DNA of 64,000 nucleotides, taken from positions 36,275 to 100,274 of the forward strand of contig NZ_AUAZ01000017.1 of assembly GCF_000428985.1 (NCBI RefSeq), in the 5' to 3' direction. The DNA comes from Marinobacterium litorale DSM 23545. GTDB taxonomy: Bacteria > Pseudomonadota > Gammaproteobacteria > Pseudomonadales > Balneatricaceae. Below are positions 9,086 to 14,884 of the stretch, piece by piece (the stretch's first letter is position 1; each line of letters begins with the position of its first letter). The notes below the pieces were generated by a model. The model saw nothing but the letters and a program-made list of their open reading frames with translations. It did no database searches and had not been told where the DNA came from. The translations under genes and the position numbers were made by a program.

Positions 9086-9366
9086 CATCGTTGCTTCTTG
9101 GCCCAGTCCAAAATTTCTTGAGCATACCAGAGTTTCCCACTTCGGCTTTTACCATAAGGTGCTGCAACCGGAGTGGGGAATTTGGAGTCTTTACTGATAC
9201 GATCACGAAAGGCCTCATACGCAACATGCAGGTACTTAGCGCATTGATGCCCATCCCACAGCGTATGTTCATTGATCTGACTGGCTCCGAGCTTTTCAGC
9301 TATCAGCGTAGCCAGAAGATCGTAATCCAGCTCAGCAAGGGTTTCAGGCTTAACTGGTGCGTTCAT
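9082..9366 (-). CDS. AlpA/Xis-like DNA-binding protein (putative excisionase)
   Basis: 94 residues. The C-terminal half has the winged-helix pattern of AlpA/excisionase proteins: CAKYLHVAYEAFRDRISK, then FPTPVAAPYGKSRSGKLWY and EILDWAKK, meaning a helix-turn-helix followed by a Pro/Gly wing and a Trp-containing helix. The N-terminal half resembles no family I know. Start ATG 9366 has GAGG 6 bases upstream; a longer TTG start at 9381 is less likely. It is the last gene of the leftward early operon, converges on the integrase, and is well placed to control directionality of excision. It could instead be a transcriptional regulator. Confidence 0.7.
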   Translation of the reverse strand: MNAPVKPETLAELDYDLLATLIAEKLGASQINEHTLWDGHQCAKYLHVAYEAFRDRISKDSKFPTPVAAPYGKSRSGKLWYAQEILDWAKKQRC

Positions 9367-9808
9367 TATTAACCTCTTCAATTATGAAATAACGGATAAA
9401 CTTATTAACTCCCTTATTTATCCAAGAGAACAACAAGAGAATGCAATGAGCTACCAGAAATATCACAGTGAGGAAAAGAACCTTAATCCACCATTCAGCA
9501 TTAAGGTCATCCAATGCAATTAAGGTGATTGTTCCAAGTCCGATAACAGCAACATCGTAAGGACTTAGATCTTTTTTAGTAAGCCAGTTACAGAAAGGAC
9601 GGATTAGATAACGCAATGAGTACATTAATGTCCCAATTATGCTGAAAATAACTAGAACAAATGAGACGAACCAGATTGATTCATCTTTAAACTCATCATG
9701 GTATTTTTCAGTGTTGCCTACTATTGAAGTAATGAAGTATGAAATACCTCCAATACCTGTGAACAATATGCTGAACCAAGCTATCCAGCCAATACAGTTT
9801 GATGTCAC
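9350..9808 (-). CDS. Four-helix membrane protein of unknown function
   Basis: 152 residues, GTG start overlapping the preceding gene as GTGA. About four hydrophobic segments (residues 5-27, 45-68, 85-102, 108-130; e.g. VLFLTVIFLVAHCILLLF). AT-richer than its neighbours. It could be a superinfection-exclusion or lysogenic-conversion protein, but nothing in the sequence proves that. Its end overlaps the start of the Xis-like gene by 17 bases. Confidence 0.6.
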   Translation of the reverse strand: MTSNCIGWIAWFSILFTGIGGISYFITSIVGNTEKYHDEFKDESIWFVSFVLVIFSIIGTLMYSLRYLIRPFCNWLTKKDLSPYDVAVIGLGTITLIALDDLNAEWWIKVLFLTVIFLVAHCILLLFSWINKGVNKFIRYFIIEEVNNERTS

Positions 9809-10245
9809 GACTTCACCCCCTCAGCGGTGGCCTGCTGGCGGATCTGATTCACCAATCGCCCGCACTTGAGCGCATACTTTGTCGGCGGCAACTCATCCAT
9901 GTTTTCAACCGCATCGCATAGCCGCAATGCCATAGCCTTCAACTGGTCGCGTTCTGCATCAGGTAGCTTATGACGGCAGCTGTTGCAGGCGTGTATGTGC
10001 CGATTCATACCCTCACTGCCGTGCCATGGGTGGTGGTTAATGGCGGTGCCGCAGTAGTCGCAGGTCAATGGGGCAGACTGCTCTGCACACATTGACTGAT
10101 ACTCGGCTTCGATTTTTCGCAACCGCTCAATCTCGGCGTCCAGCCCGGCGACGACACGCTCAATACCGTCACAGTCATATCCAGCAACAAAGCCAGATCC
10201 ATCGTTGTGCATGTACTGCCGTAGGTGTGGTGTAAGATCTGTCAT
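9805..10245 (-). CDS. Small phage protein with a C4-type zinc-ribbon-like motif
   Basis: 146 residues. A CDYCG motif followed by a His-rich stretch (NHHPWHGSEGMNRHIH) and ACNSCRH suggests metal binding around residues 80-110. The N-terminus (LTPHLRQYMHNDGSGFVAGYD) resembles small Ead/Ea22-type phage proteins. Start chosen at ATG 10245 because GGAG lies 6 bases upstream; the open frame extends further but without signal. Function unknown. Confidence 0.65.
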   Translation of the reverse strand: MTDLTPHLRQYMHNDGSGFVAGYDCDGIERVVAGLDAEIERLRKIEAEYQSMCAEQSAPLTCDYCGTAINHHPWHGSEGMNRHIHACNSCRHKLPDAERDQLKAMALRLCDAVENMDELPPTKYALKCGRLVNQIRQQATAEGVKS

Positions 10246-10326
10246 TTCCGTCTCCTGTGTCCGTTGGCTTGTCGGCAGGCCCGTTTCCAGTCCCAGTGTG
10301 TGGGGGGGCATGCTGTCTTTACCTCC

Positions 10327-10581
10327 TCATGCCGCCGTATCCACGCCGTAGTGGGCGCGCAGTTTCTCGATTATCTGCTGGCGCTCCTGTGCGATTGCCT
10401 GTTCCAGCGCATTGCGGAGTAGGGCGGCCACATGCGGGCCGATCTTTCTGTCGTCATCCCGGTTCCTGAATGTCAGCGATATGCCGATCAGACCGGCGCT
10501 GCCGATACTGGTAGCCAGTTCTTCCAGCGCCTCGATATCCTCGATCAGGGTGTTGGCCTGTTTGATTTCTGATGGGGTCAT
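10327..10581 (-). CDS. Hypothetical phage protein
   Basis: 84 residues, mostly helical (IKQANTLIEDIEALEELATSI ... LRNALEQAIAQERQQ). The ATG overlaps the end of the preceding gene by 4 bases, indicating coupled translation. No family recognised. Confidence 0.6.
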   Translation of the reverse strand: MTPSEIKQANTLIEDIEALEELATSIGSAGLIGISLTFRNRDDDRKIGPHVAALLRNALEQAIAQERQQIIEKLRAHYGVDTAA

Positions 10582-10877
10582 GGCTGCTGCTCCTCCTGTG
10601 CGGCTGTGATTATGGCTTCAAGCTCATTCGCTTTTTCATGCCAGCCTGAGTTCGAGCCTGTTGCTCGCATTAAACGTATTGCTGCTTTCAGATCACCAAC
10701 GGGTATCAGTACACAATTTTCAGGAATGGCATATAAATTACGTACTGGATAGCCTGCTTCCTCTGTATTCTTTCTGTGATCGTTTATATCCATACCTGTG
10801 TGCCAGGTATCATCTTGGTAAAACTGCCACGCTACCGGTTTTAATTCTTCACTCATCTTTTCTCGCTTACTCATCAT
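10578..10877 (-). CDS. Hypothetical phage protein (Eac-like N-terminus)
   Basis: 99 residues; KPVAWQFYQDDTWHTGMDIN is the type of sequence seen near the N-terminus of many small phage accessory proteins, followed by an amphipathic helical C-terminus. Starts at 10877 or, equally plausibly, MSEELKPVAW at 10856. Sits in the tightly packed accessory string. Function unknown. Confidence 0.6.
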   Translation of the reverse strand: MMSKREKMSEELKPVAWQFYQDDTWHTGMDINDHRKNTEEAGYPVRNLYAIPENCVLIPVGDLKAAIRLMRATGSNSGWHEKANELEAIITAAQEEQQP

Positions 10878-11160
10878 TAAGCGCCTGTTGCGCTATCTGG
10901 CGGTAGTAATCCCGCTCACCATTGGAACCGAAGTTCAAACGGAACTCTGTGCTGCACTCACCACATTGCTGGATACGCTTTAATGCCGTCTTCAACTGGC
11001 CACTCTCGTTACTCCACTGACTAAGCGTTTCTCTTGCCTCGTCTCGCTGATCACGCAACCACTCAATCTCATTGAGTAGCTCTTCGGCGTATTCACAGAC
11101 ACGGTTCAGCTCTTCATTTTCAGCACGGTCCAGGTCACTAGGCCAAATAAAATCAGTCAT
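10867..11160 (-). CDS. Hypothetical coiled-coil phage protein
   Basis: 97 residues, strongly helical with a coiled-coil-like stretch (EYAEELLNEIEWLRDQRDEA) and a CGECSTEF motif with two Cys near residue 70. ATG overlaps the preceding gene; GGAG is 7 bases upstream. Similar short proteins are common in phage early operons. Function unknown. Confidence 0.6.
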   Translation of the reverse strand: MTDFIWPSDLDRAENEELNRVCEYAEELLNEIEWLRDQRDEARETLSQWSNESGQLKTALKRIQQCGECSTEFRLNFGSNGERDYYRQIAQQALNDE

Positions 11161-11407
11161 TTATCATCTCCAGCGCTTCGTCGGTGGGGTAAAACAAATG
11201 GTCTTTGATATCGAACCGCACCAACCCCTGCAGTTCGGTGTTTACCTCGACTGGGATGGTGGCGCTGGTATCGTGACCCCGAAGCTCCATGTGAGTCACA
11301 TCAGGATAGTTGTCCTGCGGTTCCCAGCTGCCGTAATGGTGTTTATTGTCACGCAGCCACCGCAGAATATTCACGGCCTGTGACGACAATGTTCTTTGCT
11401 TATCCAT
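11153..11407 (-). CDS. Hypothetical phage protein
   Basis: 84 residues starting MDKQRTLSSQ with GGAG 6 bases upstream; mixed alpha/beta, with NILRWLRDNKHHYGSWEP and FDIKDHLFYPTDEAL. A longer reading to 11437 lacks a ribosome site. No family recognised. Confidence 0.6.
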   Translation of the reverse strand: MDKQRTLSSQAVNILRWLRDNKHHYGSWEPQDNYPDVTHMELRGHDTSATIPVEVNTELQGLVRFDIKDHLFYPTDEALEMIND

Positions 11408-11465
11408 GGAGTACTCCGGAAAAAGAAAAGCCCTCACATGGAGGACTGAAGGGGCAATGAAAAAG

Positions 11466-11624
11466 TTACTTTGGAATACAAAACAAGCGATTTACATCAT
11501 CTACTTTATTTTGCTTAAAGCTCTGAATTGCTGCTTCACAGGACGTTTTTGAAGAAAACTCTTGCATTGTTACAGTTGTTCCAAAATAAACGTGCGTCAC
11601 TACAACAAGAATAAAAGCGCTCAT
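11466..11624 (-). CDS. Small hypothetical protein with hydrophobic N-terminus
   Basis: A 52-residue gene (MSAFILVVVTHVYFGTTVTM...) shorter than usual ORF cut-offs. It has AAGGA 7 bases before ATG 11624 and overlaps the upstream stop as ATGA. The N-terminal 15 residues are hydrophobic and two cysteines lie in the C-terminal half (TSCEAAIQSF, NRLFCIPK), which suggests a small secreted or membrane-anchored disulfide protein. Similar short proteins occur in other phages. Function unknown. Confidence 0.65.
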   Translation of the reverse strand: MSAFILVVVTHVYFGTTVTMQEFSSKTSCEAAIQSFKQNKVDDVNRLFCIPK

Positions 11625-11830
11625 GATTTATCCTTTTTAGTCATGCTGCGCTGCCAATCGAAAAGAGGACGGCTCCAAATATTTCCGTTAGCGCCAACGT
11701 AAACAACCGTGATTGGATATCGTTCAGGATTTACGGTGTAAAGATTAGTAATACACGTAACACGATATTCGCGACCGCTGTTATGCACCCAAACACTGTC
11801 TTTTTCAGGGATCTCGAGAATCTGTTCCAT
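11621..11830 (-). CDS. Small conserved phage protein (DUF1653-like)
   Basis: 69 residues with the pattern SVWVHNSGREYRVTCITNL ... VVYVGANGNIWSRPLFDW, a compact beta-rich fold (Y-x-V ... VVY ... W-x-RP) shared with many small phage proteins near DUF1653. Function unknown. Confidence 0.65.
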   Translation of the reverse strand: MEQILEIPEKDSVWVHNSGREYRVTCITNLYTVNPERYPITVVYVGANGNIWSRPLFDWQRSMTKKDKS

Positions 11831-11844
11831 ACTGGTTCCTTGAA

Positions 11845-12156
11845 TTAAGGGGGGTACCCCCGTCTGATCATGTTATTTCGGTAAGCATTACCCAGCTTTT
11901 TTGCATGATGTTTAACCCTACGGCGAGAGCAACCCAGTTCATCTGCAATTTGACTAAGAGACTGATTCAGCATTAAGCGCTCCAACAGATCCTCTTGATC
12001 GATAGGTCGCTCTTTCTTGCTGCATAGCTTTAGGCGTCGAAGGTTATTTTTTATAGTGGAATCGCTTACCCCAAAATACTGGCTTAGTTCAATCAATGTC
12101 ATTGATGGATACAACTGAGCCAGCACCTTATCGTTAGATATTTTCCAGTGGGCCAT
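11845..12156 (-). CDS. Tandem helix-turn-helix regulator
   Basis: 103 residues made of two HTH units of about 45 residues. Unit 1: MTLIELSQYFGVSDSTIKNN followed by a basic LRRLKL; unit 2: SLSQIADELGCSRRRVKHHA with KKLG. The layout (aliphatic, A/S-x-x-F/L-G-V/C-S-x-x-x-V/I) is that of DNA-binding HTH or homeodomain-like repeats. It resembles the gene at 12547-13029 in plan. A candidate regulator of the early or lysogeny switch, since no CI-like protein is visible. Confidence 0.7.
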   Translation of the reverse strand: MAHWKISNDKVLAQLYPSMTLIELSQYFGVSDSTIKNNLRRLKLCSKKERPIDQEDLLERLMLNQSLSQIADELGCSRRRVKHHAKKLGNAYRNNMIRRGYPP

Positions 12157-12169
12157 TGTCTATTCTTAT

Positions 12170-12352
12170 TTAGGCAACATGGCGGATCGGGATGTACTGA
12201 GAGCAGGGCTCATCAGAAGTCAGTACCAACACAGGTTCTTGCTGAACCTGCTGGTAATAGAGGTAATTACGATAACGCTCACAGGTCATTCGCTTAGAGC
12301 AGGACTTCTTGGTAAGACTACTACCAATACACAGAGAGGGCTCATCGGACAT
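12170..12352 (-). CDS. Small Cys-containing hypothetical protein
   Basis: 60 residues with three cysteines in the N-terminal half (SLCIGSSLTKKSCSKRMTC) and one near the end. GGAGG is 7 bases before ATG 12352; the start overlaps the preceding gene. No family recognised. Confidence 0.55.
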   Translation of the reverse strand: MSDEPSLCIGSSLTKKSCSKRMTCERYRNYLYYQQVQQEPVLVLTSDEPCSQYIPIRHVA

Positions 12353-12563
12353 GACTGATCCTCCGATTAATAAACCGCTGAATCATCTCAAGATCAGCGG
12401 CTAGTTCATGGGGCTGGTTCTCCAGCTGAAGAATCTCATTACCCACAGTGGCAGTGATGACACCACGACGTACATGCAGCCCCACATCATCAGGTATACC
12501 CAGGCTTAACGCTGAAAGGGTATTAGCCACCGGCATGGGACTCTTTTTAAGAATGTTCAACAT
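12342..12563 (-). CDS. Hypothetical phage protein
   Basis: 73 residues starting MLNILKKSPM, preceded by AGGAGG at 5 bases, so this start is preferred over the longer frame to 12608. Contains DVGLHVRRGVITATVGNEIL, probably beta-stranded, then a helical tail. Function unknown. Confidence 0.6.
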   Translation of the reverse strand: MLNILKKSPMPVANTLSALSLGIPDDVGLHVRRGVITATVGNEILQLENQPHELAADLEMIQRFINRRISHVR

Positions 12564-13029
12564 CAGGGCCTCCTGGCTCAGGGGGTATGTATTGATCAAT
12601 GGGTACAAGAACCCACTTAGGGCGCTGCATAAAGTTAATGCACACCGGTTCGTCTTTATCGAGATGGTCAGTCATAAACAAACGCAGATCAGATAAACTG
12701 ATCTCTTCCAGGTGTCTTACTTTTTCAGGTTTGTTTTTGAGATTGTTACGCCGTATGTAGAGGTACACGGTATGCGTAGAGCGGTTAAGTTTTTTGGCTA
12801 TTTCTTCAACAGAATACCCTTGAGCAAGTAATTCATCAGTACGGTTTATCTGTGCCTCAAACAAATACTGCTTTTGGGATTTAAGCCCCCATTGTTGTCT
12901 TCTAACAGCAATGGTAGAAGGTGTTGATTTAAACAGCTTGGCAATGCGAGAGTTGGATTCTCCTGCTTCTGCCAACGCCGTTACAGCTTCACGATCACAT
13001 TCAAAAGGGGGTGCACAAATTTTACGCAT
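12547..13029 (-). CDS. Protein with two helix-turn-helix units
   Basis: 160 residues. HTH 1: AGESNSRIAKLFKSTPSTIA plus VRRQQWGLK; HTH 2: QGYSVEEIAKKLNRSTHTVY plus LYIRRNNLK. The remaining C-terminal part (residues 105-160) is acidic and unassigned. Same two-HTH plan as 11845-12156, which suggests two related regulators or DNA-binding morphogenesis factors. ATG overlaps the upstream gene by 8 bases. Confidence 0.65.
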   Translation of the reverse strand: MRKICAPPFECDREAVTALAEAGESNSRIAKLFKSTPSTIAVRRQQWGLKSQKQYLFEAQINRTDELLAQGYSVEEIAKKLNRSTHTVYLYIRRNNLKNKPEKVRHLEEISLSDLRLFMTDHLDKDEPVCINFMQRPKWVLVPIDQYIPPEPGGPDVEHS

Positions 13030-13339
13030 GAATACTACTCAAATATTGCTCGTATTCAGTGAGCAATCGATGATGGTCTACTTCCGTAAGTTTTCTTGAA
13101 AGCCAAGGTGCCGGCCTATTTCTCTGATCCAGTATCTCAAATTCAAATTCAACATAACCGGTATGATCCCAGTCAGAATCCCAGGTGTCTTTTCCTGGTT
13201 CACGCAAGTAATGCGTTACTGAGATTTGGCAGGGAATACCGGCAATACGGGTTTTAAAATCCCCCGTGCGCTGTTTACTCGGTTGCTTTATACGCACCGG
13301 TTCAAGGTAAAGCGCAGGAGGTGATACAGCTTGATTCAT
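13022..13339 (-). CDS. Hypothetical phage protein
   Basis: 105 residues, beta-rich central part (GIPCQISVTHYLREPGKDTW, HTGYVEFEFEILDQ) ending in a helix. AGGAGG 5 bases upstream of ATG 13339. Conserved-looking but no named family. Confidence 0.6.
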   Translation of the reverse strand: MNQAVSPPALYLEPVRIKQPSKQRTGDFKTRIAGIPCQISVTHYLREPGKDTWDSDWDHTGYVEFEFEILDQRNRPAPWLSRKLTEVDHHRLLTEYEQYLSSIHA

Positions 13340-13357
13340 ACCAGCCTCCTGTTGGTA

Positions 13358-13582
13358 CTAACGCTGACTGGTTTGCCAATCCAATGCACAGGTGCTGGCT
13401 TTTAAGCCTTCACCGGGGCAGAACAGGCGCTGTGACCCTTCTTCGAAGGGCTCTTCACACCAGTGGCAGTGACCCACGGGAACCGGCTCACGTTCACCGG
13501 CTTTTTGGCGAATTGCATCAATTCGCATTTCCAGTAAATGTCCTTCCAGTTTATCCGTATGGTCGATTAGATCAGCGCTCAC
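13358..13582 (-). CDS. TraR/DksA-like zinc-finger protein
   Basis: About 74 residues from GTG 13582: an N-terminal helical hairpin (ADLIDHTDKLEGHLLEMRID) and a CHWCEEPFEEGSQRLFCPGE finger with a further Cys, the TraR/DksA C4 plan. In other phages such proteins bind the secondary channel of host RNA polymerase; activity here is inferred. The start overlaps the end of the upstream gene (GTGAGCGCTGA) with GAGGG upstream; an ATG at 13597 is an alternative. Confidence 0.65.
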   Translation of the reverse strand: MSADLIDHTDKLEGHLLEMRIDAIRQKAGEREPVPVGHCHWCEEPFEEGSQRLFCPGEGLKASTCALDWQTSQR

Positions 13583-14144
13583 CGGTATAGCCCTCATCTG
13601 CGATGACGGGATTACGTGCCATGTAGTTTTCCAGCGCTTCGTTGGCACTCCAGGCGATTTCTTCGTAGTCCTTTGCAGTGTCCTTGTGGCCACGCTGACC
13701 CGGCTGTAGAGCCTTTTTAACCACATGAGCATGGATATGGTCAGTGATCGGGAACGTCTCCAGAACGGCGTATACGTCGATCCAGACACCGGGGAACAGC
13801 TCATTGTGGTAAGGACTGTGTTTGGCGGCAAATCGCTCAGGGACCACCACCACACGATCCAGCTCAGTACTTTCCGTATCGTCCACCATGGAAGGGCAGG
13901 TATTGGGCTCATCTTCTAAAACCGGTGGTGCAGATTGATCCAGATTGATACCAAAGATTTCTTCCAACATCGAAGTAAGATCAAGGCCTGTGCCTTTTAC
14001 TTCTTCGCGCACTGGTTCACGATTATTAACACTGATTTCAATATCAGAGTCAGGAAAGGCTTCTGCCAGTTGAGCAGAAATGTTTTCAACGATATTCGGA
14101 TCGAAATTACCAGTATTCGATACGATCACTACTTTATTGCCCAT
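13572..14144 (-). CDS. Hypothetical phage early protein
   Basis: 190 residues. N-terminal NKVVIVSNTGNFDPNIVENI and SDIEISVNNRE suggest an alpha/beta fold; the C-terminal DHIHAHVVKKALQPGQRGHK with DTAKDYEEIAWSANEALE resembles a short conserved helical module (HAVKKLL-x-G-RG-K-x2-Q/D) found in phage proteins near replication genes. Function unknown. GGAG 8 bases before ATG. Confidence 0.65.
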   Translation of the reverse strand: MGNKVVIVSNTGNFDPNIVENISAQLAEAFPDSDIEISVNNREPVREEVKGTGLDLTSMLEEIFGINLDQSAPPVLEDEPNTCPSMVDDTESTELDRVVVVPERFAAKHSPYHNELFPGVWIDVYAVLETFPITDHIHAHVVKKALQPGQRGHKDTAKDYEEIAWSANEALENYMARNPVIADEGYTGER

Positions 14145-14324
14145 TCAACTACTCCGTTTATGGGATTTTCATGGATATCCCGGTAATCGGGATTCGATTT
14201 ATAGGTGGTCACGTAATTAGGCCGAATCGCTTCGATCTCTTGCCCGTTATGCAACCGAACGATCAGAGGAATTCCCGGTGTCGGGAAGTGGCTGACCGGA
14301 TGAAAGAGCCGCGTTGGAGGGGGG
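14129..14324 (-). CDS. Out-of-frame coding segment after 14247-14831 (possible frameshift product or separate small gene)
   Basis: This frame encodes a protein-like stretch (TPGIPLIVRLHNGQEIEAIR, then PNYVTTYKSNPDYRDIH and GVVEWAIK). Endings such as VVEWAI are typical of small phage proteins. No ATG precedes it in frame; the only in-frame start is a TTG within VRLHNG without a ribosome site. It sits in the +1 frame relative to the upstream gene, and the two frames can be joined at a run of six C (plus-strand G run 14319-14324). It may be reached by +1 frameshifting, be the displaced end of a mutated gene, or use an unusual start. Confidence 0.4.
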
Positions 14325-14831
14325 ATGCCCTGGGATGTCTGTTTCGTAGACCAACCCAGTTTCCGGATCACGGTAACGGTTAAACGCCCCAAACGCTTTG
14401 AAAAACTCGTAAGCATCGTGTTCAGAAAAGTCCTTGCCTCTAGGGGAAGCAAACCACCCTGAACCAATAAAATGGTTAGGGTTTATTCGCTTATTGATTT
14501 CATCATGCTTATCGTTGAGATAATCAGTCAGCTCGTGCTGGTAATATTTTGAGTCAGTCACGATCAAGTCGCCTTTCATAATATTCTCTTTTGTAAAAGG
14601 AGAATATCCAAAGGCAGCTAGATAAATAGACCAGTTATGCTTCATTTTAGCAATAGCTGAATACTTGAATTCGCTTACTTCAATAAGCTGACGGGTTTTA
14701 TAATCCACCAAAGTACAGGCGCTTTGTCCTGTTATAAACAGCACAACAACATCGCGCATACTTAATCGTATTTCAGCATCCCAACTTTTTAGCGGTGAAT
14801 ATTTCTTGGTGCGTTTTTTCTGTTTTTTCAT
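14247..14831 (-). CDS. Hypothetical protein downstream of DNA polymerase
   Basis: 194 residues from ATG 14831 (MKKQKKRTKKYSPLK). Basic N-terminus, a beta-rich first half (SMRDVVVLFITGQSACTLV) and a helical middle (YYQHELTDYLNDKHDEINKR). The last about 25 residues (SNAALSSGQPLPDTGNSSD) look unlike a folded domain, whereas the +1 frame looks protein-like from the C6 run at 14319-14324 on. That may indicate a frameshift. No family recognised. Confidence 0.6.
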   Translation of the reverse strand: MKKQKKRTKKYSPLKSWDAEIRLSMRDVVVLFITGQSACTLVDYKTRQLIEVSEFKYSAIAKMKHNWSIYLAAFGYSPFTKENIMKGDLIVTDSKYYQHELTDYLNDKHDEINKRINPNHFIGSGWFASPRGKDFSEHDAYEFFKAFGAFNRYRDPETGLVYETDIPGHPPSNAALSSGQPLPDTGNSSDRSVA

Positions 14832-14867
14832 AACGATCACAGGGTTGGTGAGTGACGATTCCCGCCA

Positions 14868-14883
14868 CCCACCGGAAGGTGGG
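14868..14883 (-). promoter_or_regulatory. GC-rich hairpin between DNA polymerase and next gene
   Basis: CCCACC-GGAA-GGTGGG: perfect 6-bp stem, 4-nt loop, lying in the 53-base gap after the polymerase stop codon. No T tract follows in the leftward direction, so it is not a standard terminator. It is one of a set of similar loops at early cluster boundaries. Confidence 0.55.
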
Positions 14884-14884
14884 C

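Noticed and set aside
13583..13912. N-terminal extension of the TraR-like frame
   Set aside because: It lies wholly inside the neighbouring gene in another frame and is Trp/Ser-rich, as antiphase translations often are.
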